Assembly: GCA_964509075.1 (NCBI GenBank)
Contig: CAZDWC010000004.1
Coordinates: 124,001 to 188,000 of the forward strand
From: UBA7239 sp964509075
GTDB taxonomy: Bacteria > Pseudomonadota > Gammaproteobacteria > Pseudomonadales > UBA7239
Direction of reading: 5' to 3'
DNA: 64,000 nt
Every line of letters begins with the position of its first letter. The stretch's first letter is position 1. Below, piece by piece: positions 49,901 to 58,407 of this stretch. The notes under the pieces were generated by a model. The model searched no databases. It was not told where the DNA came from and saw only the letters and a program-made list of their open reading frames with translations. The position numbers were made by a program, and so were the translations under genes.

Positions 49901-51244
49901 CCGGACAGGTTTTTCAAGCAATGGCGAACCAATAAACCTATCGACATAGTCCGACACGGCTTCCGATGGCTGCGAAATTGGTAATGTCCATCGATGGGTT
50001 TTCACCGCTAACGACGAGGCCATGCGCTTACGTGACCGAAAGATTTTTTTCAAAGGATCAATAGCTTTTTTCTTGAAGTTGATCACCCTCTGCCGCAAGC
50101 GCCATGCTGTGGATTTGCGCATTTTACGCATCTGGCGATTGAGTTCTGCCGCCTCTTCACCTAACTGCGCGCGTTTGATTTCCAGATTGCGCGCATGCGC
50201 AGCATAATCAGCGATGACCGTTTCTTGCGAAACTGCCTTGCGGCAGCTCTCTTCCAGCTGAGCAGTGATCTTATTGTGCTGCTCCTGCAGCTTGGCATTT
50301 TGTGATACCTGCTCCGCCAGCGCCTGCTCCAGCATGCCGAATTTGTGGTGTTGCTCTTCAATCTCTGTTACTTTTTCATTATACAGTGCCATTATTGGCA
50401 AATAGCCTTCCCAATCTGCTATCAGATTTGCGATCTGGTTTTTTGTATCTGCGTCAGTGAAGCCCGCTTTATCCGAGGCCAGCTGAAGGAGCAGAGCACG
50501 CAATTTTTTCGTGACCAGAGATGCATTGGCATCTGTGTTTAATTCAGCTTCACTGCAGAAATGATGTCGTAGGTCTTCGGACAGGAATGAATTCCTGTAT
50601 TCCGCATAAGCCACGGAATCTTTGTCAGGATGTGCCAGAGTCAGTGCACTGGAAATACGTGAAAGCTGTTCATATGGCTTGTCTAAAACATTATCGTATT
50701 CAACGACCAGTCGCCGGCAGCCATCTGTGTCTCGCAGGGCAGCGATCATATGCTCCGCCCAGAGCATGTAGGATTTTCTTTCTGGGATGCCATCTCTCTC
50801 AAGCAATGAGCGAGCGACAGCCATCGGATTGCGAATGGCGATCAGATATGAAACATCACAATCGAGCGCATCAAAAACTTCTTTCCAAAAGCCAAGCAAG
50901 CGACATGTGCGTGGATCTTTGAAACCCCAAATCCCGTAACTTTCTCGCAATTTTGTATTGATATATTCAATGGCTCTGACTTTTAAAGCATCGACAAATT
51001 CATCATTGAAATCTGAGTGTGCGATCGGGAGGAAGTTATTCCAGGAGGATCCGTAATGGCGCAACAGATCCTCATTGATGTGTGCACACTCTATGTCTTC
51101 CCAGAATCCTTTGGGATTGTCATGTCTGGGAGCGTGGACATTCTCTCCGAGGTTTATCCCAAGCACTTCCAGTGAATGAGTAAGTGCACTGGTCCCGCTG
51201 CGATGCATTCCCAACACAACAATCAGCCGGTTTCTTATGCTCAT
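46913..51244 (-). CDS. Five-module giant: sulfotransferase, coiled coil, WbsX/GH99-like, GT4, GT2
   Basis: 1443 residues. 1-230: sulfotransferase-like, 5'-loop LGMHRSGTSALT (11-22) and FKDPRT (108-113). 285-390: coiled coil rich in Glu/Lys/Gln. 445-790: WbsX/GH99-like glycosyl-processing domain (CFYLPQFHAIPENNAWWGEGFTEW, CWANENWSRRWDG, NAWNEWAEGAHLEPD). 803-1165: GT4 (retaining) with VTHDCHPHGAQFLILETAK and the ALPSREDPFPNVVLEAAE donor site. 1185-1443: GT2 with SVIVPNYNYERHI and EADDIAND. Likely a multi-step synthase that builds and sulfates a glycan block. The order is not seen in proteins I know. Confidence 0.85.
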   Translation of the reverse strand: MSIRNRLIVVLGMHRSGTSALTHSLEVLGINLGENVHAPRHDNPKGFWEDIECAHINEDLLRHYGSSWNNFLPIAHSDFNDEFVDALKVRAIEYINTKLRESYGIWGFKDPRTCRLLGFWKEVFDALDCDVSYLIAIRNPMAVARSLLERDGIPERKSYMLWAEHMIAALRDTDGCRRLVVEYDNVLDKPYEQLSRISSALTLAHPDKDSVAYAEYRNSFLSEDLRHHFCSEAELNTDANASLVTKKLRALLLQLASDKAGFTDADTKNQIANLIADWEGYLPIMALYNEKVTEIEEQHHKFGMLEQALAEQVSQNAKLQEQHNKITAQLEESCRKAVSQETVIADYAAHARNLEIKRAQLGEEAAELNRQMRKMRKSTAWRLRQRVINFKKKAIDPLKKIFRSRKRMASSLAVKTHRWTLPISQPSEAVSDYVDRFIGSPLLEKPVRVICFYLPQFHAIPENNAWWGEGFTEWTNVRPAVPQFEGHYQPHVPDALGYYDLLDGATQKKQVELAKLYGIEGFCFYFYWFAGTRLLETPILNYLADPSLDLPFCLCWANENWSRRWDGLDSELLIAQEYSAEDDLAFIEYVSKYLLDPRYIRINGKPLLMVYRPNLLPDAVQTMERWRKWSRENGIGEIYLAYTQSFEAVDPMVYGMDAAIEFPPNNSAPPNITSETSPLAPDFEGTVYDWRIFVERSKNYQDKEYTLFRSVCPSWDNTARRKNKGVVFANSSPAGYEKWLANAVNYTVASQPDPEKRMIFVNAWNEWAEGAHLEPDQRYGYAWLQATRDALTANTCNRHDARKKILVVTHDCHPHGAQFLILETAKQLKKNGLQVSILALSGGRLFDDFAAIGPIMNAEDVAHNDLHSFLSSLRRAGYLDAITSTVVSGQLVPQLKTLGFRVLSLIHELPGVIREMRQEANALAIAEHADKIVFPAELVRKLYCEIAPVATEKVVIRPQGVLRKNPYKGRHKEAHQIICSKHNLPNNCRIVLSIGYADTRKGADLFVEIARQSLKTNTDLVFIWVGHADQNASNTAMQHIRSWGLQDKVLFVGFDRDPLAYYAAAAVYALPSREDPFPNVVLEAAEVGLPVVAFDGASGACDFVLEHGGRLARYLDVKDFAEQLNALLNSPAAELKRPVGSLQQYSLDLLHHLNGLLRISVIVPNYNYERHIEKRLKSILRQQWPVYELIVLDDASSDNSVKVIKEFLDTNQCDYQLHVNHENAGSVFHQWQKGLALSKGDILWIAEADDIANDHFLEELMGSFNSPDVVLAYSQSQQIDDDDKVLAPDYLDYTKDISAQWMHDYVRNGREEIAEALSIKNTIPNVSAVLFRRYALESAFNAIGEDLFSYKVAGDWVIYLHVLLQGSMFFREKSLNMHRRHTGSVTSSTQKIAHLLEVSRAQEIARTLVVPSDTALSKAHAYVEYLHEYFQIPEMTMAMEAQT

Positions 51245-51266
51245 CCCCTGTCTTCTCCCAAAATAT

Positions 51267-53018
51267 CTACAGTTCTTTGGTGGTGTACAAGTCTTTGTAA
51301 GCGCCGCCGCTGGCCAGTAACTCGCTGTGCGTACCCGACTCCACGATTTTTCCTTGACTCATCACAAATATGTTGTCTGCGCGCTCAACGGTAGACAGCC
51401 TGTGCGCAATCACGATTGTCGTGCGATTCTGCATGATGCCGTCGAGTGCCTTCTGTATCTTCTGTTCTGACTCGTTATCCAGCGCTGAAGTGGCTTCATC
51501 CAGGATCAGAATTGGCGCATCTTTCAGAAACGCCCTGGCAATGGCAATGCGCTGCCGCTGGCCACCCGACAACTTGAGACCATTGTCACCGATTTTTGTA
51601 TTGAAGCCTTGTGGAAGTTTGTCGATGAATTCCAGTGCTTCTGCCTTGCGAGCTGCTTCTCGAATAGCATCAATACTGGCGCCACGCATGCTGCCGTAAG
51701 CTATGTTATTGGCGACCGTATCATTGAACAGAACCAGATTCTGGCTGACCAATGCCATCTGCCGCCGCAGACTCTCCAGGGTGTACTCGTTGATGTTTAT
51801 ACCATCGATGGTGATTGAGCCTGATGCCACCTTGTATACGCGCTGCAGCAACGTGGCGATGGTCGACTTGCCGGAGCCGGATTTGCCAACCAGCGCCACC
51901 ATTTGCCCGGCAGGTATGTTCAAGGAAACATCCTTCAGTACGAGTTGTTGTTGGGGCTTGTAGCGAAACTCCACATGCTGGATGGCAATATCGCCGCGCA
52001 CGACGCCGGGATCGTATGTGCCGTTATTCTCTTCTGTTTTTGCATCCAGTAAACCGAATGCCATCTCTGCACCGACAATTCCTTGCTGGATGATGATGTT
52101 CAAACCGCCCATTTGTTTCATGGACTTTGGCAGCAAACCCACGGCAGTCAAATAGCCGATTAATTCTCCAGCACTGTGTCCAGCCAGTGTGGCCGGCATC
52201 AGCAGGATGAAAATAATACCTGCAATTGCCAATGCAACCAGCAACTGAATGACGGGCGTTGAAATGGAAGATACTTTCCGCAGCTTCATCATCATGCGGA
52301 AAACATCTTCACTCGCCATCGCATGACGGTTTCTCTCGTAGGCCGTACCGCCAAAAATTCGCATGACTTGATGCCCGGCAATAAGCTCGTTGATCACCTG
52401 CATGAAGCCGCCGGAGGCCACTTGGGTCTTGCGAGTTATGTCACGAAACTTGCTGGTGGTGTACTGCACAATCACCAGCAGCAGCGGTGCAATCAATAAA
52501 AAAACCAGTGAAATCTGCCAGTTGACATAAAAGATGTAAACAAGAAGAAAGCTGATGGTCATCCCTTCACGCACGATTACCTTCAGGCCGTCGGTAATTG
52601 CAGTGGCAATCATGCCGACACTGCCAACGAGCTGTTGCAGAATCTGCCCGGCGCTCCTGTCCTGAAAATACGCCTCGGGCATTAATGTAAGATGGTCAAA
52701 CATCTCGCAGCGGATATTGGTTACCAGACGTGCAGCCACGAAAGCGTTGTAGTAATTGCCAAGAAAGGAGCCAACACCCCGGATAATGAAAATGCCAATG
52801 GCTCCTGCCGGCAGCAGCCAGCGTGCATCTGCATCCTTGGTGTTGATGGCCTGGATGACCATTTCCATCAGTTTGGCCAACATGGGCGCTGTTGCGGCAA
52901 AAAGCGCCAAGCCCACAATGCTGGTCACAAAGGGCACTGCAAGTGGCTTCAGGTATTTCAGCAAGCGCAGATATGTGTGGAGCGTGGCGCCTTGGACGGG
53001 CGCGTTGGTATTCGACAT
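51267..53018 (-). CDS. msbA: MsbA-like ABC exporter, second copy
   Basis: 583 residues with the same layout as the 39275 gene: six membrane segments (about 25-310), Walker A GKSGSGKST, ABC signature LSGGQRQR, Walker B LILDEATSALD. Sequence identity to the first copy is obvious through the membrane part (KLMEMVIQAINTKDADARW, IRGVGSFLG, LPKSMKQM). It lies 22 bases upstream of the five-module giant, so it may export the product of that gene rather than lipid A. Which copy is the housekeeping MsbA is not decided. Confidence 0.88.
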   Translation of the reverse strand: MSNTNAPVQGATLHTYLRLLKYLKPLAVPFVTSIVGLALFAATAPMLAKLMEMVIQAINTKDADARWLLPAGAIGIFIIRGVGSFLGNYYNAFVAARLVTNIRCEMFDHLTLMPEAYFQDRSAGQILQQLVGSVGMIATAITDGLKVIVREGMTISFLLVYIFYVNWQISLVFLLIAPLLLVIVQYTTSKFRDITRKTQVASGGFMQVINELIAGHQVMRIFGGTAYERNRHAMASEDVFRMMMKLRKVSSISTPVIQLLVALAIAGIIFILLMPATLAGHSAGELIGYLTAVGLLPKSMKQMGGLNIIIQQGIVGAEMAFGLLDAKTEENNGTYDPGVVRGDIAIQHVEFRYKPQQQLVLKDVSLNIPAGQMVALVGKSGSGKSTIATLLQRVYKVASGSITIDGININEYTLESLRRQMALVSQNLVLFNDTVANNIAYGSMRGASIDAIREAARKAEALEFIDKLPQGFNTKIGDNGLKLSGGQRQRIAIARAFLKDAPILILDEATSALDNESEQKIQKALDGIMQNRTTIVIAHRLSTVERADNIFVMSQGKIVESGTHSELLASGGAYKDLYTTKEL

Positions 53019-53174
53019 GAATTCCCTGAATCCCTGAAAATCAGGCCTCTTTCAAAGCGGTGATAATATCCCATGTAATCACCTGCAGGAACCGCCTCCC
53101 CCTGGGGAAATCCATTTGACCTGCCACAGCGCGATAGGCAGACTGCCCACAAGCGTTACACAGACACTCGCACC

Positions 53175-53768
53175 ATGAATAACATGCCACTCTTCGCCAA
53201 ACTGCTGCACCGTATTCGCCTTCGCTTCTACCGCCACATGTCCTCCATGCAGATCGTATCGGGGAAGCCTCGTATACATCAGCCCACACTGTTTATCGGC
53301 AAAGGCAGAATCGAGCTTGGAAAATGTCACTTGGGCTATTTCCCATCACCGGGATTTTTCAACGGTTATGCGCATATCGAAGCCAGGCATCCTTCTGCGA
53401 GCATCATCATTGCCGATGGTGTCATGATCAACAATAGTGCAACCATCATTGCCGATCGGTCTTCCATTGTTATTGGCGCAAATTCATTGATTGGCCATGA
53501 GTTCACAGTGTTTGATTCGGACTTCCATGCCTTGTCACCGGACGCCAGAAAAACCGGCATCCCTGCTTATGCTCCCGTCAGTATCGGTGAAAACGTTTTC
53601 ATTGGTTCCCGGGTGACCGTGCTCAAAGGCGTAACGATTGGTCGTGACTCTGTCATCGCGAGTGGTGCGACGGTAGTTTCAGACATTCCTCCCGGTGTCA
53701 TTGCCGCCGGATCCCCGGCGCGCGTCATCAAACCACTGCCCGGCACGGAAAACCTCTTGCATGAATGA
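53175..53768 (+). CDS. Left-handed beta-helix O-acetyltransferase (WbbJ/LacA type)
   Basis: 197 residues. Hexapeptide repeats with ISS-style turns: IGKGRIELGKC, IIIADGVMINNSATIIADRSSIVIGANSLIGH, then VSIGENVFIGSRVTVLKGVTIGRDSVIASGATVV. The catalytic His lies in GHEFTVFDSDFHAL. It transfers acetyl from acetyl-CoA to a sugar hydroxyl. The stop overlaps the ATG of the next glycosyltransferase by 8 bases, so the pair is coupled. Confidence 0.87.
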   Translation: MNNMPLFAKLLHRIRLRFYRHMSSMQIVSGKPRIHQPTLFIGKGRIELGKCHLGYFPSPGFFNGYAHIEARHPSASIIIADGVMINNSATIIADRSSIVIGANSLIGHEFTVFDSDFHALSPDARKTGIPAYAPVSIGENVFIGSRVTVLKGVTIGRDSVIASGATVVSDIPPGVIAAGSPARVIKPLPGTENLLHE

Positions 53769-54609
53769 CATTTGCGTTGTTGTTCCCTGCTTCAATCATG
53801 AGTCATATGTGGAGGCTTGTATCTCCAGTGTCATGCAACAGGAAGATGTGCGATTCAGGTTGCTGGTGATTGATGACGGCTCTTCTGATAACAGCGCCGC
53901 CATTATAGAAGGTATGCGGAAGCGTTTTGATTTCACTTTCATCTGTCGACCGAACAAAGGCCTGTGTCCAACTCTGAACGAAGCGCTTGCGCAGATTGCC
54001 GAGAACTATTATTGCGTCATCGCCAGTGATGACATGCTTTTGCCGGGTGCACTGCGAACACTGAAGCAGTATCTGGACACGCATCCTGATGCCGCGGCTG
54101 TTGGTGGCAGTGTTATCAAGGTGTCAGATGATGGCGCTCAGGAGGGGCGTCTCTCGCACGGCAACGAAACACTCACGTTTGATGATATTTTCAAAAGACG
54201 CTATGGCCCGAATGCGCCGGGTGCGCTGATCAGAACACAGGCCGCAAAAATGGCGGGCAGTTACAAAGACTCCTGCTATTTCGAGGATCTCTACCTCTGG
54301 TTGAAAATAGCTGTTGGAGGCTGGAAGCTGGCATCGATTGATAGCGACGTGGCGCTGTACAGGCAGCACCCTTTGAATATGCATCGCAACAGCAAACGTA
54401 TGACACAAGGTCTACTGGATATTTATGAAGACTATCGAGCGAACCCCATGTATGGCACGGTGGTTTCCGAAATTTGTTATCGCGGCATGAAGAAAGCCAT
54501 TCGACAGCACGATATTGCATTCGCCAATACGCTTTTTAAAAGAGCGCTGCCACACAAGCCGTTTGACGCCATTCGCACCATTGTGAAAGCAAACCTGCTC
54601 CACCGCTGA
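53761..54609 (+). CDS. GT2 family glycosyltransferase
   Basis: 282 residues; the ATG at 53761 overlaps the acetyltransferase end. GT-A core: ICVVVPCFNHESYVEACISSV, IDDGSSDNSAAI, IASDDMLLPGAL. It is built like the gene at 42075 (FDDIFKRRYGPNAPGALIRT and FEDLYLWLKIAVGG, YRQHPLNMHRN). Shorter than usual GT2 proteins at the C-terminus. Donor and acceptor not determined. Confidence 0.85.
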   Translation: MNDICVVVPCFNHESYVEACISSVMQQEDVRFRLLVIDDGSSDNSAAIIEGMRKRFDFTFICRPNKGLCPTLNEALAQIAENYYCVIASDDMLLPGALRTLKQYLDTHPDAAAVGGSVIKVSDDGAQEGRLSHGNETLTFDDIFKRRYGPNAPGALIRTQAAKMAGSYKDSCYFEDLYLWLKIAVGGWKLASIDSDVALYRQHPLNMHRNSKRMTQGLLDIYEDYRANPMYGTVVSEICYRGMKKAIRQHDIAFANTLFKRALPHKPFDAIRTIVKANLLHR

Positions 54610-54712
54610 CATTTTTCAGATCCAATTGCCATTAACTATCTGATAAAATAAAACCATCTTGTCCGCGCGCATCATGGTGTTTGCCGGTCTTTGCTGAACT
54701 TCCGGAGTTGGT

Positions 54713-55603
54713 ATGATCATTGTCAGGCTCGTGGGCGGACTCGCCAATCAGATGGGGATTTATGCCGCTGGCCGGGCACTGGCAGAGCATACCGGTATGC
54801 CGTTGAAACTTGATATCACCGAATTGGCCAAAGATCCACTGCGACAATACGATTTGCATCATCTGGACATTAACGCAGAAATTGCCACGAAGGACGATAT
54901 AAGGCGTGTGTCCGGCAAAAGTCGGTTCTCAATTATCAACAAGGTACGAAAAAAATATTACTCCCTGTTTAATAAACGGCAACCCGCAAGAATTTACCGG
55001 GAAGGCAGTTTGTTCTTTGACAAGATGTTTTTCAGTCTTGAGCCTCCCGCCTATCTGATTGGCAACTTCCCCAGTCTTCACTATTACCTGCCGGTTTTTC
55101 CGTTGCTGCAGCAGGAATTTTCATTAAGCTCCGCGTTGAGTAGAGAAAGTACAGGCTGGTTGTCGAGAATTCAGGCATCGACATCTGTTGCGCTGCATGT
55201 GCGCCGGGGGGATTATGTATCAAACCCGAAAGCCACCGCATTTCATGGCGTGCTCGGGCTGGACTACTACAGAAATGCCATTGCCGAGATGCGGACACAT
55301 GTCGGACATGACGCAGAATTTTTCATCTTCTCTGATGACCATGCATGGGTAAAAGCCAATCTGGATGCGGACAACCACTGCCACTTTGTCGATTGCAATG
55401 ATGCGGAAAACGGCTATCAGGATTACTGGCTGATGCGCCAATGCAGGCATCACATTGTCGCTAATAGCGGGTTCAGTCGCTGGGCAGCATTGTTGGGCAA
55501 ACACCCGGAACAGCGCGTGATACGGCCACACAACTGGACATCAGCTGGTGATTTGCGCGATGAAGATATTGGCCCTGCGACATGGATGCGAGTGGGCAAC
55601 TGA
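54713..55603 (+). CDS. GT11 alpha-1,2-fucosyltransferase
   Basis: 296 residues. Starts MIIVRLVGGLANQMGIYAAGRALAEH, the GT11 N-terminal motif, and has the GDP-fucose binding HVRRGDY at 162-168, followed by DYYRNAI and FIFSDDHAW. It uses GDP-fucose, which is produced by the gmd and fcl genes further along. RBS CCGGAG precedes the ATG. It converges with the FkbM methyltransferase gene with 5 bases between stops. Confidence 0.92.
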   Translation: MIIVRLVGGLANQMGIYAAGRALAEHTGMPLKLDITELAKDPLRQYDLHHLDINAEIATKDDIRRVSGKSRFSIINKVRKKYYSLFNKRQPARIYREGSLFFDKMFFSLEPPAYLIGNFPSLHYYLPVFPLLQQEFSLSSALSRESTGWLSRIQASTSVALHVRRGDYVSNPKATAFHGVLGLDYYRNAIAEMRTHVGHDAEFFIFSDDHAWVKANLDADNHCHFVDCNDAENGYQDYWLMRQCRHHIVANSGFSRWAALLGKHPEQRVIRPHNWTSAGDLRDEDIGPATWMRVGN

Positions 55604-55608
55604 GATCG

Positions 55609-56331
55609 CTATTTTCCGGCCCGCATCTTGCGCAAGCGCCACAGGTTTCCCTCAACAAAAATAGTATTCTGATAGGTGTCCGCATAAATCAGGTAGTCGT
55701 TATCGCGCATCAGCTGTTCGATTTCCACGATTTTTGATTCGGATGCGTTTTCGGTATAAACCAAGGTTTCAACACAGAAAACTGCGGGGCGGAATCGCTT
55801 GAAATCCAGCGATTGCAGGATTTCAAGATCCAGACCCTCAACGTCGATGCTCACGAAGTCAGGAATTTTTTCACAATACTCCGACAGCAGTTGATTGATG
55901 CTGATTAACTGAACATCAATGACGCTTTCAATTTTCTGCTTGCCGAAGCTGACGTAGCGCTCCGCTTCTTCCTTCGAAAATGTGCTTAATGTCGGGGTGC
56001 TCATAACATAGAAAGGCGCCTTGTCGACACTGGAAAGGCCTATGCCGGCGTTGATGCAGGTATCGCGATGCCGATGTCGGCGGATACGATCAAACAGGTG
56101 AGGGTTCGGCTCAACACACAACCCACGGCCGCCATGTTCGTAAAGCATCGCGGTATTGCTGAAATGAAAAGGATCGTATGCACCGATATCAAGATAGTAA
56201 GGCCGTTTGATACTCAGAAGGCGCAGCAGGAAGTAAATAATGGCGTCTTCACCGCATTGAGAGTAAGAAACCTTGCCGTGCCGCTTTTTCAAAAGTCGCT
56301 TGATGGCCTTTCCCAGAAAATCGTTTGCCAT
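55609..56331 (-). CDS. FkbM-family methyltransferase
   Basis: 240 residues. SAM motif YYLDIGAYDPFHFSNT, GLCVEPNPHLFDRIR and the FkbM core VSIDVEGLDLEILQSLDFKRFRPAVFCVE. This family O-methylates sugars in glycans and macrolides. It converges with the fucosyltransferase gene and shares an operon direction with the acyltransferase at 56346. The target sugar is not known. Confidence 0.85.
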   Translation of the reverse strand: MANDFLGKAIKRLLKKRHGKVSYSQCGEDAIIYFLLRLLSIKRPYYLDIGAYDPFHFSNTAMLYEHGGRGLCVEPNPHLFDRIRRHRHRDTCINAGIGLSSVDKAPFYVMSTPTLSTFSKEEAERYVSFGKQKIESVIDVQLISINQLLSEYCEKIPDFVSIDVEGLDLEILQSLDFKRFRPAVFCVETLVYTENASESKIVEIEQLMRDNDYLIYADTYQNTIFVEGNLWRLRKMRAGK

Positions 56332-56345
56332 TTCTTTTACCTGAG

Positions 56346-57404
56346 TTATGTTGAGGGGAGTGCAGCTTTCCTGTAGCGGCGTCTATATCTGTCTACAGGT
56401 AATTCAATCTTTTTATACAAAAAGTATGCAACCAGAATAACCAATGCCATCGCCAGTAGCGCGCCAGGCAGCGTGCCTTTCAGATAGGGTTTCCAGAACG
56501 GCAGCTTCGACACCCATCGAATGACAATCAAGTGGCAACAATATACCGGATAAGACAGGTTGCCCATCAGGTTATCCATATTCATGTTCTTGCTGATGGA
56601 GAAAATGGCAGGAATGGAAATGGCAAGAAGGGCGTAGAAAGCCAGTCTCTTTTGCACTTCCGGAAGTTCAATAAAGGGAAAGATGCATATCATGACAACA
56701 CAGGCACACCAGAGCATCCAGGCAAGTGGACGCAAGTGCTGCACGATTGACTGAATTGGCAGGTGCTGTGATGCCCTGTATGACAAAGCTCCGATAATGA
56801 AAAATGCTAATTCCGTCGGGAAGAAGCGGTAAGACCATGGGTCATGGGTATATCCCTGCTGGACAAGAATCACGCGAATCAATATTGAAGCTGCCAGCAG
56901 AAGCACCATTCGCCCCGCACTGACGACCGCATAGGGAGCCAGCAGGTAGAACGACATTTCCAGGCCGAGAGACCACGCCTGTACTAATATCAAATAATCC
57001 ATTAAGGGTTTTTCTGATGCCATGAAGTTGGCTGTGAACTGCACAGAGTTATCAGCTACCTCTAAAAACATGGTGAGATCCTGAAACAGGATGGTTGCAT
57101 TGGTAAAGAAGATGAACAACGCCCCTTCTGTCGGCAAGGCCAACAGATTTTGCAGGGACTCTACAGGATGTCGCAATGCAAATAATCCGCAGACTAGATA
57201 AGTGGGATAAAGACGAACGAATCGTGACTGCCAGAAACTACCCACGCTTTCATAATGCTTTGGAAATATCATGGCAATATAAAAGCCGGATATCATGAAA
57301 AAGCTTTGTACGGCAATTTCACCCCCGACAAGCTTAAGAAAGGGGTGTGAAATAAAATGACCTGACACAACAGACAGTGCCAATAAAACCCTGATAAGGC
57401 CCAC
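56346..57404 (-). CDS. Acyltransferase 3 (OafA/WecH-type O-acetyltransferase)
   Basis: 352 residues with about 10 membrane segments. Typical motifs: LSVVSGHFISHPFLKL (His of the active site), SFFMISGFYIAMIFPKHYESVGSFWQSRFVRLYPTYL. GTG start. It moves acyl groups, usually acetyl, onto sugars at the periplasmic face of the inner membrane. With the hexapeptide transferase and the AlgX-like module it makes three candidate O-acetylation activities in the locus. Confidence 0.87.
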   Translation of the reverse strand: MGLIRVLLALSVVSGHFISHPFLKLVGGEIAVQSFFMISGFYIAMIFPKHYESVGSFWQSRFVRLYPTYLVCGLFALRHPVESLQNLLALPTEGALFIFFTNATILFQDLTMFLEVADNSVQFTANFMASEKPLMDYLILVQAWSLGLEMSFYLLAPYAVVSAGRMVLLLAASILIRVILVQQGYTHDPWSYRFFPTELAFFIIGALSYRASQHLPIQSIVQHLRPLAWMLWCACVVMICIFPFIELPEVQKRLAFYALLAISIPAIFSISKNMNMDNLMGNLSYPVYCCHLIVIRWVSKLPFWKPYLKGTLPGALLAMALVILVAYFLYKKIELPVDRYRRRYRKAALPST

Positions 57405-57430
57405 TCAAATTCCTGCTGTTCGACTGGCGA

Positions 57431-58402
57431 TTATGCCGGTGGCGTATAATTGTTGACATACCACTGGTAAGCATTGCGAATGCCGTCCTTGAGGGCAATG
57501 CTCGGGTGCCAACCCATGCGGGCAAGCAGGGAAACATCCATCAACTTGCGCGGCGCGCCATCCGGCTTGCTGTGATCGAAAACAATCTGCCCCTCATAAT
57601 TGACAACCTCTGCAATGAGTTTTGCGAGATCTGCAATAGTTATGTCATCACCAGATCCCACATTGATGTGCGAGAGCATGGCGGCAGTGTTGGCCTGGTA
57701 AGCGGATTTTTCCAGGCCCAACACAAACAGCGAGGCCGCTGCCATGTCATCCACATGCAAAAACTCTCGGCGAGGGCTGCCGCTACCCCATATCACCACC
57801 TCGTGGAGTCCTTGCAGCTTGGCCTCGTGAAAACGCCGGATCAGTGCAGGCATCACATGGCTGTTTTCCGGATGAAAATTGTCACACGGTCCGTACAGAT
57901 TGGTCGGCATTACCGAGCGATAATCAGTGCCATGTTGCCTATTGTACGATTCACACAGTTTTATGCCCGCAATCTTGGCAATCGCATAGGGCTCATTTGT
58001 AGGCTCCAGTGCACCTGTCAGCAAGGCATTTTCCTGCATCGGCTGCGGCGCCAGTCGCGGATATATGCATGAGCTGCCCAGAAACAGCAGGCGCTCAACT
58101 CCAGTAAGGAATGCTTGATGAATCACATTGCATTCCATCATCAGATTCTGATAAATGAAATCGGCAGGATACGTATTGTTGGCATGTATACCGCCAACCT
58201 TGGCCGCGGCGAGTATGACTACATGCGGCCTGTTTTCCTGCATGAAACTGGCGACCGCAGCCTGGTCTGTCAAATCGAGTTCTGCATGCGTGCGGAGTAA
58301 CAGGTTGTCGCGATGGCCCATGGCATGAAGGTGCCGCACAATTGCCGCTCCCACCATGCCGCGATGTCCAGCAACAAATATCTTTGTCTGTGTATCATTC
58401 AT
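57431..58402 (-). CDS. fcl: GDP-L-fucose synthase (GDP-4-keto-6-deoxymannose epimerase/reductase)
   Basis: 323 residues, extended SDR. FVAGHRGMVGAAI is the NADP loop, and the catalytic Ser-Ser-Cys with YAIAK (Tyr/Lys) follow; the family-typical GSSCIYPRLAPQPM and NLYGPCDNFHPENSHVMPALIRRF are present. It turns GDP-4-keto-6-deoxymannose into GDP-L-fucose. I chose the ATG at 58402 (GGGAG 8 bases ahead); an ATG at 58408 overlaps the gmd stop. It is directly downstream of gmd. Confidence 0.95.
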   Translation of the reverse strand: MNDTQTKIFVAGHRGMVGAAIVRHLHAMGHRDNLLLRTHAELDLTDQAAVASFMQENRPHVVILAAAKVGGIHANNTYPADFIYQNLMMECNVIHQAFLTGVERLLFLGSSCIYPRLAPQPMQENALLTGALEPTNEPYAIAKIAGIKLCESYNRQHGTDYRSVMPTNLYGPCDNFHPENSHVMPALIRRFHEAKLQGLHEVVIWGSGSPRREFLHVDDMAAASLFVLGLEKSAYQANTAAMLSHINVGSGDDITIADLAKLIAEVVNYEGQIVFDHSKPDGAPRKLMDVSLLARMGWHPSIALKDGIRNAYQWYVNNYTPPA

Positions 58403-58407
58403 CTCCA

